DNA of 64,000 bases from Stigmatella erecta (GTDB taxonomy: Bacteria > Myxococcota > Myxococcia > Myxococcales > Myxococcaceae): the NCBI RefSeq assembly GCF_900111745.1, contig NZ_FOIJ01000025.1, positions 48,804 to 112,803 of the forward strand. The letters run 5' to 3'. A program made the translations under genes and the position numbers. Position 1 is the first letter of the stretch. The number at the start of each line of letters is the position of its first letter. The notes beneath the pieces were generated by a model. That model did not search any database. It had not been told where the DNA came from and saw nothing but the letters and a program-made list of their open reading frames with translations. Positions 55,650 through 64,000 of this stretch are shown here, in pieces.

Positions 55650-56525
55650 CTAGGCTTCGGTGAGCGACTTGCCGATGAGGCGGATCAGGAAGTAGGCGAC
55701 GACGTTCGCCAGCACCACGGCGACCAGACCGCCCGCGGAGGCCGCGCCCACGTCGAACTCGAGCAGCGCCTGGGTGAAGATGAGGAAGGGCAGGTTGGTC
55801 GTGGCATCGCCCGGGCCGCCGCTCGTGGTGGTGAAGATCTCCGCGAAGATGTTGAGCAGGAAGATGGACTCCACCATCACCACCACCGCGATGGGGCGGG
55901 CCAGGTGGGGCAGCGTCAGGTAGCGGAAGACGGCGAGCGCGTTGGCGCCATCCATCTGCGCGGCCTCCTTCTGCTCCTGGTTCATCGACTGGAGGGCGGT
56001 GATGAAGATGAGCACCGCGAACGGCAGCCACTCCCAGGCGACGATGAGGATGATGGACAGCAGGGGCCAGTCGGAGAACCAGTTGACCGGCGTCATCCCC
56101 AGCGAGATGGACAGCCAGGCGAAGAAGCCTGACACGGGGTTCATCAGCAGGTTCTTCCAGACCAGGGCGCTGACCGTGGGCATGATGAAGAACGGGGAGA
56201 TGAGCAGCATGCGCACGATGCCCTGGCCCCGGAACGGCGCATCCACCAGCACGCTGATGAGCACGCCGAACACCACGGTGATGGCCAGCACGCTGCCCAC
56301 GAGCAGCAGGGTGTTCACCACGCTGGTGAGGAAGCTCGGGTAGGTGAAGAAGTAGGCGAAGTTCTCCAGCCCGACGAAGGACGTCTTACCGGGGTAGAGG
56401 AGGTTGTAGTACTGCGTCGAGAAGTACACCGTCATGGCCAGCGGGACGATCATCCAGACGAACAGCATCAGGACGGCCGGCGAGACCATGAGGCGTCCGG
56501 TACGTGAGGTGGGGCGAGCGCGCAT
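55650..56525 (-). CDS. mtlF: Polyol ABC transporter permease 1
   Basis: A 291-residue MalF-type inner-membrane permease with six helices and the EAA loop EAAQMDGANALAVFRYLTLP. GGAG lies 7 bases before the ATG. It is 51 bp downstream of the binding-protein gene, the usual order of this importer class. Confidence 0.9.
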   Translation of the reverse strand: MRARPTSRTGRLMVSPAVLMLFVWMIVPLAMTVYFSTQYYNLLYPGKTSFVGLENFAYFFTYPSFLTSVVNTLLLVGSVLAITVVFGVLISVLVDAPFRGQGIVRMLLISPFFIMPTVSALVWKNLLMNPVSGFFAWLSISLGMTPVNWFSDWPLLSIILIVAWEWLPFAVLIFITALQSMNQEQKEAAQMDGANALAVFRYLTLPHLARPIAVVVMVESIFLLNIFAEIFTTTSGGPGDATTNLPFLIFTQALLEFDVGAASAGGLVAVVLANVVAYFLIRLIGKSLTEA

Positions 56526-56576
56526 CGCGGAGCTCCGGAGCGGGAAAGGGGATCAGCGCAAGGGGGAGGGACGGGC

Positions 56577-57905
<1,329 letters not shown>

Positions 57906-57962
57906 GCGGCGACTCCGGTCGAGGGTCCCGGCACGCAGCATGCGGTGCGAGGGTGGGCCGTT

Positions 57963-57999
57963 TTATAAGGTCCCCTCACACGGGCCAACAACGTTGTTG
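57963..57999 (-). promoter_or_regulatory. Hexitol operon promoter with 14-bp palindromic operator
   Basis: On the minus strand TTGTTG (57991-57986) and TTATAA (57968-57963) are exactly 17 bases apart. The perfect palindrome CAACAACGTTGTTG (57986-57999) covers the -35 box, as expected for repression. The central ACGT and TTG/CAA arms resemble LacI-family operators. No regulator gene is next to the operon. Confidence 0.65.
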
Positions 58000-58070
58000 A
58001 GGGAATGCAGGCCACGCTGCGCCGCCACCCTGGAAAGCGGAGGCCTACATGGGGCGCACGGCCGCTCCGG

Positions 58071-59726
58071 TCAGCCCTTCTTGAGCTTGCGCACGAGGTG
58101 ATGGGCCACACGGAAGCTGTTGGCCACGATGGTGAGCGTGGAGGGCACGCTGCCGGCGCTGGGCATGAAGCTGCCGTCCACCACGTAGAGGTTGGGCACC
58201 TCGTGGGCCCGGCAATCCTTGTCGAGCACGGAGGTGGCCGGATCGTTGCCGAACCGGCAAGTGCCATGCTGGAGGATCGTGGTTTCTCCGGACAGCGTCC
58301 CTCGCTGGAGGCTGTCCGGCTCCATCCTCAGGAGCAGCTCCTCGCCCCGCTCCACGAGAAAACGGGTGGCGGCGAAGTCCATGGGATGCCGGTCCAGCGT
58401 GATGGCGGCGACGGGCAGGCCGTGCTTGTCCTTCACCCCCGGCTCCACCGTCACATACGTGCCGGGGGTGGCGAGGAACTCGCCGTAGACCTCGAACTGG
58501 AGGATGCGCGAGTCCCGGTACTCTCGCAGCTTGTCTTTCAGCGCCTTGCCGAAAACGCCGTTCGTGCCCTGGCCGGCGAGCCCCACGGCCGCGAAGATGG
58601 GGTTGGGATGGGCCCACATGAAGCCCAGCGTCCCGCCCTTGCGGAAGCCGAACCGCTCGTCCGGCATCAGGTAGAAGTCCTGGACGCTTCGGTTGATGAA
58701 GGGGCCTGGCGCCATCAGCCACGGGCGGGAAGGCTGACTCCGGGAGACGCGGAAGACGGCGCGGGACTCGCCGAACGAGCTGAACATCAGGTTGCGGCCC
58801 ACCTGGCCGCTTCCATTCGCCAGCCCCTTCGGGAAGCGGGACGAGGTGGAGTTGAGCAGCAGCCGCGCGCTCTCCACCGCCGTGCAGGAGACCACGATGA
58901 GCTTCGCGGGTTGCTCCTGCTCCACGTCGTCCGGATCCCGGTACACGACGCTCCGGACCCGTCCCGCCTTGTCCACCTCGATGGCGCGGGCCATGCACCC
59001 GGGGCGCAGCTCCACGTTGCCGGTGGCCAAGGCGGCGGGGATGAGGCTGGCATCGGTCCCGCTCTTGGCCCCTACCTCGCAGCCATAGCTTCCACACAGT
59101 GCGCAGTACGCGCACGCCGTCCGGCCCCGGTAGGGCTTGCTGATGATGCCGCGGGCGGTGGGCAGCGAGTGCCAGTGCATCTCGCGGCACACCCGGTCGA
59201 GCTCCTGCGCGATGGGGTGCACGTCCAGGGGCGGAAGCGGGTAGGGCTTGCTCCGGGGCTCGGCGAAGGGGTGGGGGACGGACGTGCCGGAGACGCCCAG
59301 CTCCGCCTCGGCCTGATCATAGAAGGGCGCCAGCTCCTCGTAGGAGATGGGCCAGTCCGCCAGGTTCGCACCCGGGAGCTTGCCCAGCGTGGAGCGCAGC
59401 CGGAAGTCCACCGGCTTGAGCCGGTAGAAGTAGCCGCTCATGTGCACGGTGCCGCCGCCCACGCAGTTGGCGGTCCAGGCGGCGTTGGAGCGCTCGTAGC
59501 GGGCCTGCTCGCCCTGGCGGACCAGGTGTGGCTCCTCCCACGGCAGGGGCATGAAGAAGTTGCGGCGGCTGTTGAGGATCTCGTCGTGGACGAAGTCCTT
59601 GGGCCGGTAGTGCGCGCCCTTCTCCAGCACCACCACCTTCAGCCCGGCGCGCCCCAGCTCCAGCGCCATGGGCGCGCCCCCCGCGCCACTGCCAATGATG
59701 CAGACGTCTACCGGCGCCTTCGTCAT
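58071..59726 (-). CDS. GMC family oxidoreductase (gluconate 2-dehydrogenase large-subunit-like)
   Basis: A 551-residue FAD enzyme. The dinucleotide loop is GSGAGGAPMALELGRAG. The FAD-contact stretch NCVGGGTVHMSGYFYRL and the C-terminal HGTCRFGNDPATSVLDKDCR plus VVDGSFMPSAG identify the GMC dehydrogenase group. A cysteine motif CAYCALCGSYGC (CX2CX2CX4C) lies near residue 205. It oxidises an alcohol or aldonate, passing electrons to a carrier. It overlaps the subunit-3 gene by 4 bp (ATGA), so the two form one unit. No cytochrome subunit gene is adjacent. Confidence 0.85.
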   Translation of the reverse strand: MTKAPVDVCIIGSGAGGAPMALELGRAGLKVVVLEKGAHYRPKDFVHDEILNSRRNFFMPLPWEEPHLVRQGEQARYERSNAAWTANCVGGGTVHMSGYFYRLKPVDFRLRSTLGKLPGANLADWPISYEELAPFYDQAEAELGVSGTSVPHPFAEPRSKPYPLPPLDVHPIAQELDRVCREMHWHSLPTARGIISKPYRGRTACAYCALCGSYGCEVGAKSGTDASLIPAALATGNVELRPGCMARAIEVDKAGRVRSVVYRDPDDVEQEQPAKLIVVSCTAVESARLLLNSTSSRFPKGLANGSGQVGRNLMFSSFGESRAVFRVSRSQPSRPWLMAPGPFINRSVQDFYLMPDERFGFRKGGTLGFMWAHPNPIFAAVGLAGQGTNGVFGKALKDKLREYRDSRILQFEVYGEFLATPGTYVTVEPGVKDKHGLPVAAITLDRHPMDFAATRFLVERGEELLLRMEPDSLQRGTLSGETTILQHGTCRFGNDPATSVLDKDCRAHEVPNLYVVDGSFMPSAGSVPSTLTIVANSFRVAHHLVRKLKKG

Positions 59727-60361
59727 CGGTGCTCACCGCACTCGCGCAGGCACTTCGGTCCGTCGTAGCCCTCGGGGGGCGCCATGGCCACGGTGCCCAC
59801 CGTGTCGAAGCCCACCAGCCGCCAGCCCACCCGGTCCTTGTTGCCGCCGTAGGAGGGGTCTCCCAGGAAGCCCTCCAGCGTCAGTAGCAGGAGCAGCTCG
59901 TAGAAGTGCGCCTCGCCGCTGCCGGACCGGCTGTCCTTGAAGATAGCCAGCAGCTCATCCTGCTGGGAGGGCGTGGCCTCGCTGAAGCCCTTCTGGAACA
60001 TGCTCCGCGAGCGGCGCTCCAGGGCGGCGAGCCCCTGGAGGAAATCGCCCTTCATCTGCTTCAGCTCCGGCGTCTGGAGGATCCGGTCGATGTAGGCGGG
60101 CACCTGGGCATCCTGCGCGCCGGGGTCTTCGTCCTGGGGGAGGATGCGCTCGCAGGCGGCGGCCATGGTGACGAACTCCCGGCCGGTGAAGGTGCCATGC
60201 GGCGAATCCGAGAGGGCGGCCGGGGCGGCCGGGGCCTCGTCCGAGGCCGGGCGCTTGCAGGCCGTGGGGCCCAGCAGCACCACGCCCCCACCGAAGAAGG
60301 TCAGCCGCTGGATGAAGGAGCGCCGGGACAGGCGCCTCGAAGAGGGGCGTTGACGGGCCAT
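59723..60361 (-). CDS. Gluconate 2-dehydrogenase subunit 3 family protein
   Basis: A 212-residue protein with a twin-arginine signal (SRRSFIQRLTFFGGG) and a Cys just after it (GPTACK), so it may also be lipidated. The mature part matches gluconate dehydrogenase subunit 3: FTGREFVTMAAACERILPQDEDPGAQDAQVPAYIDR and FLGDPSYGGNKDRVGWRLVGFD. Such subunits carry the folded GMC subunit through the Tat pathway. Divergent from the lipoprotein gene at 60457. Confidence 0.85.
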   Translation of the reverse strand: MARQRPSSRRLSRRSFIQRLTFFGGGVVLLGPTACKRPASDEAPAAPAALSDSPHGTFTGREFVTMAAACERILPQDEDPGAQDAQVPAYIDRILQTPELKQMKGDFLQGLAALERRSRSMFQKGFSEATPSQQDELLAIFKDSRSGSGEAHFYELLLLLTLEGFLGDPSYGGNKDRVGWRLVGFDTVGTVAMAPPEGYDGPKCLRECGEHR

Positions 60362-60456
60362 ACGGGGGCCAGCCTAGGCCGGTCCTCGGGCTTTGGAAAC
60401 CGGGCCGGTAGCGTAGGATGGCGGCCTTCAACTCGGCCGACACCGGAGGAGACGTG

Positions 60457-61779
60457 ATGAGACGGCATGCATGGGGACTGTGCCTGATGCTCGCACTGGC
60501 AGGCTGCAAGGGCGACGACGACGGCGGTGGCGGCGGGGGCAACAACGACGCGGGCCCCCCCCCCGTGGATCCGAACAAGGACTCACCCTTCCAGCGCTTC
60601 ACGCTCGACGCGGCGGGCACCGACCTGCAACCGCTGTCACTCGCCGTGGGGCCCGGGGACACGGTCGGCGTGGCGTACTTCTTCCGGGTGAGTGATGCCC
60701 AGTACGAGATTCGCTATGTCCAGACGGGCAGTGACGGCCGGGTCTCCACGCCCGAGACCATCACCACCGTGAAGATGGTGTACGGCCTGTCGCTCGCGTT
60801 CGACGGGGACGGCCGCCCGGCGGTGGCCTACCTCGGGGGCGCGGAGGATCCCGCCGCGGCCTTCTGGTTCCTGAATGACCAGGAGGTGGCCTACCGGAAC
60901 GCCTCGGGCCAGTGGGTGAAGAAGGTGGCTGTGCGGGAGAGCAACGAGGCGAAGGCCGGTAACCCGGTGAGCGACAGCGGCAACGTCGTGGGCATCAACC
61001 CCGCGCTCGTCTTCAACGGGACGCAGGCGATCGTGGCCTACCGCGATGTGCACCAGGGCCAGTTCGACAAGCAGGACTATGAGGCGAGCGACCTGGAGGT
61101 GGCCCTGGGAGGCCCGGATACCTGGACGCACGCCGTCGTGTCCGCCGGGGGCAACGACAAGCGCGCCTATGGGGGCCACATCGACATGGTGATGGCGGAC
61201 GGGCAGCCGGCGCTGGTGCATGACCAGGTGTCTGGGAGCGCGGAGGGCACGGGCTCGAACGTCCTGTTCCAGCGGCGCAACGCGAACGGCACCTGGACGA
61301 AGGGGGTGGAGGTGCAGACGGTGTCCAACACGCAGCGGGGCGCCTCGCTGGCGTGGGACCCGGTGCTGGGCTTCGGCATCGCCGTGGTGGAGCGCTCCGC
61401 CAACCGGCTCACCTTCACGTCCTGCGAGGGAACGTCGGCCTCGCGGTGTGGCGCCGAGGCGGACTGGACCGAGCCGGATCCCGTCTACGCGTCGGGCACG
61501 GGCGGCTGGTACCCGTCACTGGCCATCGATCCCACGACGCATGATCCGTCCATCGCCTTCTATATTTGCTCGAACGCGTCGGGGGTCAACGAGGGCGGCT
61601 GCAACCCGAACGACGACGAGCTGCGGGTGACCACGCGCATCGCGGGCAACTGGCGCGAGGCGCTGGTGGACGCGGAAGGCGGCTGGTCTCCGAAGATGGC
61701 GTACCTCTCCACGGGGCAGCGGGTCATTGCCTACCGGGCGCCGGGAAATGGCGTCCTCAAGCTCGCGGTGGAGCGATGA
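60457..61779 (+). CDS. Surface lipoprotein, propeller-like
   Basis: A 440-residue lipoprotein (lipobox LALAGC) with a Gly/Asp-rich linker. The rest shows beta-propeller-like repeats (PLSLAVGPGDTVGVAYFFR, YGLSLAFDGDGRPAVAYLGG, RGASLAWDPVLGFGIAVVER, WYPSLAIDPTTHDPSIAFY). Function unknown. The ATG at 60457 has GGAGGA 6-7 bases upstream. Its stop overlaps the ATG of the next lipoprotein gene. Confidence 0.75.
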   Translation: MRRHAWGLCLMLALAGCKGDDDGGGGGGNNDAGPPPVDPNKDSPFQRFTLDAAGTDLQPLSLAVGPGDTVGVAYFFRVSDAQYEIRYVQTGSDGRVSTPETITTVKMVYGLSLAFDGDGRPAVAYLGGAEDPAAAFWFLNDQEVAYRNASGQWVKKVAVRESNEAKAGNPVSDSGNVVGINPALVFNGTQAIVAYRDVHQGQFDKQDYEASDLEVALGGPDTWTHAVVSAGGNDKRAYGGHIDMVMADGQPALVHDQVSGSAEGTGSNVLFQRRNANGTWTKGVEVQTVSNTQRGASLAWDPVLGFGIAVVERSANRLTFTSCEGTSASRCGAEADWTEPDPVYASGTGGWYPSLAIDPTTHDPSIAFYICSNASGVNEGGCNPNDDELRVTTRIAGNWREALVDAEGGWSPKMAYLSTGQRVIAYRAPGNGVLKLAVER

Positions 61780-62321
61780 GCCGGGCAGGTCCGGGGCTGA
61801 GACACGGGCTCGCGGGCCTGCTGGCGGCAGGAGGGCTGCTGGGCTGCGGCGGCCCCAACTCGCTGTCGGGCAGCGTGGAGGAACTCTTCTCCCTGGAAGT
61901 CTCTCGCGTGGAGGTGCTGCGCAACGCCGAGGCGCTTCAGGTCAGCTACTACCGGAACGCGGGACAGGATGTGGACCTGGTGGTGCGCCTCACGCTGGCC
62001 ACCGAGGGGTTGGACCTGCGGCCTGGCAAGAAGGTGAACCTGGCGGGCACCACGGAGTCTGGAATGGCCCGGACGACGGTGGTCCACCTGTCGGCCGGAG
62101 AGCCTGCCCGGCTCTTCGGACCGGTGGACAAGGGAGACCTCTCCCTGGATGAGGGCGGCGGCATCGGTGAGTCCACGAGCGGCGACTTCTCCCTCTCCTT
62201 CCAGCGGGGAGACAGCTATGGCGCGGGCCGCAGCCTGGAGGGCCGCTTCTCCGCCATCGCCCTGGACGCGGGCTTTGGTCCGGAGCCCTTGCCCCCGGAG
62301 GGCATCGTTCCCCTGCCGTGA
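61776..62321 (+). CDS. Small lipoprotein coupled to the preceding gene
   Basis: A 181-residue lipoprotein (lipobox GLLGCG). The mature part is beta-rich (SLEVSRVEVLRNAEALQVSYYRN, VVRLTLATEGLDLRPGKKVNL) and is not a family I recognise. The ATGA overlap fixes the start and implies coupled translation with the propeller-like lipoprotein, so the two probably act together in the envelope. Confidence 0.75.
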   Translation: MSRAGPGLRHGLAGLLAAGGLLGCGGPNSLSGSVEELFSLEVSRVEVLRNAEALQVSYYRNAGQDVDLVVRLTLATEGLDLRPGKKVNLAGTTESGMARTTVVHLSAGEPARLFGPVDKGDLSLDEGGGIGESTSGDFSLSFQRGDSYGAGRSLEGRFSAIALDAGFGPEPLPPEGIVPLP

Positions 62322-62355
62322 GGCCCGTCCGGAGTGGGCAACCCAGCGGGGAGTG

Positions 62356-62384
62356 CTGACAGGCGGTGACTCAGGGAGTAGGGT
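62356..62384 (+). promoter_or_regulatory. Weak candidate promoter of the kinase gene
   Basis: CTGACA (62356-62361) and TAGGGT (62379-62384) are 17 bases apart. A start 7 bases later falls about 3 bases before the kinase ATG, and no ribosome site precedes that ATG. The -10 match is poor. Confidence 0.3.
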
Positions 62385-62393
62385 GTTGCTTCC

Positions 62394-63773
62394 ATGGACA
62401 CGGCATTTCCCGAGAAGCTCCCTCCTGGCACCGTCATTGGCTCCTGGCAGGTCATCAGCGGCGCGGGCCGCGGGGCTTACGGGGCCGTTTACTGCGCCGT
62501 GCAGGAGGGGCAGGAGGAGGCGGGATGGGTGGCGCTCAAGGTGGCCCTGCGCTCCCGTGAGGAGCGCTTCGAGCGCGAGGCAGAGGTGCTGTCCCGGATT
62601 CGCCACCCGGGAGTTCCCCGCCTGCTTGCCCGGGGCGAATGGAAGGGAGGACGCTGGAGGGTGCCTCATCCCTATCTTGTCATGGAGTGGGTGGAAGGAA
62701 TTCCCCTGTATCAGTGGGCCTGGGTGAACGCTCCGAACTCGCGCCAGGTTCTCCGGGTGCTCGCGCAGCTGTGCCGCACCCTTCAGGCGATCCACGCGGC
62801 TCAATGTCTGCACCGGGATGTGAAGGGCGCTAATGTTCTCGTGGGACCGGAGGGAAAGGTGTCCTTGGTGGACTTCGGTTCCGGAACGTACCCGGAGGCG
62901 CCGCCGCTCACGGAGGCGCCGCTCGCTCCGGGAACGCGGCCCTACCGGAGTCCCCAGGCCCTTCTCCATGCGCGGGCCCACGCATGGGATGGCGCGCGGT
63001 ACAAAGCCAGGCCCGAGGACGATGTGTATGCGTTGGGAGTCACCGCCTACCGGATGGTGACCGGGGTGTACCCTCCGCTGGGTGCAGACCTGGAGGTGGG
63101 GCAGGGCACGAGCCAAGAGGCCAAGCCTGTCCGGCAACCACCCCATCTGCGGGTTCGCGCGATCATCCCGGAACTTTCGGTGCTCATTGAGCGGATGCTG
63201 GAGGAGACACCTTCAGCGCGGGGCAGCGCACGCGAGTTGGCGGAGGCATTGGAGGCGGCGGCAGCCCGGGCGGGCCCGGAGGCGGACCGTCGCCTGGATA
63301 CCGCAGCAAGTTTCCAGCCAGTGATGACCGTGGTTCCAGAGCCACTTGGCTGGCGAACTCCAGCCCGGGCTGGGCTGATCGGAGCCGCAGTGGCATGCCT
63401 CGTGATTGGCCTGTCCACCCATCGCGTGTCCGAGCACCCTTGGCCGGTGCCCCCGGAAGAGGGGGAACCGGATGCGGGGACGGTGGGGTTGGCAGATGCC
63501 TCTGTGACACCGGAGGCGCTGGCCGCTGCGGCACGCGCAGAGGATGCCCCACTGCCTGAGAAATCAGTGGCCTTGGAGATGCCCAAGCAGCCGTTCGCTG
63601 GACAGAAGCGGCCACCGTGCAAGCCCCAGCGGGAGACGGAAATCAGGGGAGGGTGCTGGGCGGCCCTTCTAAATGCCCAAGCTCCCTGTGAGGACGACGG
63701 ATACGAGTGGGCCGGGAAATGTTTTCTGCCGGTTAAGGCTCGCCCCCGTCCCGATACGTCGAACTACCCTTAG
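62394..63773 (+). CDS. Membrane-anchored Ser/Thr protein kinase
   Basis: A 459-residue eukaryotic-like kinase. The glycine loop is GAGRGAYGAVY, the ATP lysine is in VALKVAL (Lys49), the catalytic loop is HRDVKGANV and the metal loop DFGSG, followed by PGTRPYRSPQ. A single membrane helix (LIGAAVACLVIGLS, near residue 325) leads to an outer segment with paired Cys (PPCKPQRE, GGCWAAL, APCEDD, GKCFLPV). The last codons run right up to the transposase fragment, so the natural C-terminus may have been replaced. Confidence 0.85.
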   Translation: MDTAFPEKLPPGTVIGSWQVISGAGRGAYGAVYCAVQEGQEEAGWVALKVALRSREERFEREAEVLSRIRHPGVPRLLARGEWKGGRWRVPHPYLVMEWVEGIPLYQWAWVNAPNSRQVLRVLAQLCRTLQAIHAAQCLHRDVKGANVLVGPEGKVSLVDFGSGTYPEAPPLTEAPLAPGTRPYRSPQALLHARAHAWDGARYKARPEDDVYALGVTAYRMVTGVYPPLGADLEVGQGTSQEAKPVRQPPHLRVRAIIPELSVLIERMLEETPSARGSARELAEALEAAAARAGPEADRRLDTAASFQPVMTVVPEPLGWRTPARAGLIGAAVACLVIGLSTHRVSEHPWPVPPEEGEPDAGTVGLADASVTPEALAAAARAEDAPLPEKSVALEMPKQPFAGQKRPPCKPQRETEIRGGCWAALLNAQAPCEDDGYEWAGKCFLPVKARPRPDTSNYP

Positions 63774-63775
63774 TA

Positions 63776-64000
63776 CTACAGTTGCACTTTGAGTCGCGGG
63801 TTCCTACGCCGGTAATGACAAAGCTTGGCGATGGCTTGATGACGGCGGCGCCAGCGGCTCCAGCGTAGGACGAAGTCAAGGACCGGTTTCATTCCCCAGG
63901 CGATGCTCAGCAGCAACCGTCTGAGTTCTTGGACCGAGAAGCGAATGAGCCCAGGCCCTGGCGCCGGCGAAACCGGGACATCCGGCTCGGGCGGCGCCTC
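63776..64000 (-). mobile_element. Transposase C-terminal fragment (runs off the window)
   Basis: An open frame of 74 codons plus a TAG stop at 63776-63778 continues past the window end. Its C-terminus (VLRWSRWRRRHQAIAKLCHY, then RRRNPRLKVQL) is the basic tail typical of IS4/IS701-like DDE transposases. The catalytic core lies outside the window. The stop is only 2 bp from the kinase stop on the other strand, and TAGTACTACAG at this point may be the end of the insertion element. Confidence 0.65.

Overview
The window reads as chromosome of a fruiting myxobacterium (Myxococcota, probably suborder Cystobacterineae; I cannot fix the genus). The evidence is very high GC in most genes and many Cys-lipidated surface proteins with DGG/DAG-rich linkers. 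There is also an FHA protein with an AgmX/PglI-type C-terminus, a thrombospondin type 3 repeat protein with a MYXO-CTERM-like tail, and a membrane-anchored Ser/Thr kinase. I saw no rRNA, tRNA or CRISPR array.

Region by region. 0-2.7 kb (minus): the FHA/AgmX-like protein and a small exported partner. 2.9-11.1 kb: a beta-propeller/di-heme cytochrome fusion, a 520-residue unknown, a secreted alpha/beta hydrolase, a DUF485/ActP-type acetate symporter pair and a phytanoyl-CoA dioxygenase family enzyme. 11.2-17 kb: a GH76-like lipoprotein with AbfB and crystallin domains, another lipoprotein, an acyltransferase and a five-repeat lipoprotein. 17.1-26.4 kb: a run of five large surface proteins, three of them VWA/TSP3 paralogues sharing a C-terminal domain. 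26.4-30.7 kb: two small divergent lipoproteins, a xylulokinase and a metzincin protease.

31.0-37.6 kb is visibly less GC-rich in parts and looks acquired. It holds a LysE-type exporter translationally coupled to a B12-binding radical-SAM-like enzyme with unusual cysteine spacing, an alpha/beta hydrolase lipoprotein, a LysR regulator, a 468-bp gap and a sorbosone-dehydrogenase-like lipoprotein. 37.7-40.9 kb is a GH31 glucosidase with two almost identical CBMs. 41.2-45.1 kb (minus) starts with a MarR regulator whose promoter carries a palindromic operator, followed by a protoglobin, a small membrane protein, a Bor-like lipoprotein and an FAD oxidase. 45.2-46.7 kb encodes a YopT/AvrPphB-type cysteine protease and a DUF5335 protein. 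46.9-51.2 kb holds surface or exported beta-propeller and TPR proteins.

51.2-57.9 kb (minus) is a complete hexitol operon in the order mtlE-F-G-K-D-Z: ABC importer, polyol dehydrogenase, fructokinase. Its promoter carries a 14-bp palindrome over the -35 box. The matching xylulokinase sits 24 kb away at 27.4 kb. 58.1-60.4 kb is a GMC dehydrogenase with its subunit 3. 60.5-63.8 kb is two lipoproteins and a Ser/Thr kinase. The window ends inside a transposase whose stop codon nearly touches the kinase stop.

The best candidates for undescribed biology are the exporter/radical-SAM pair, the C58 protease with its neighbour, the VWA/TSP3 surface-protein locus, and the MarR/protoglobin locus with its leaderless-looking promoter.
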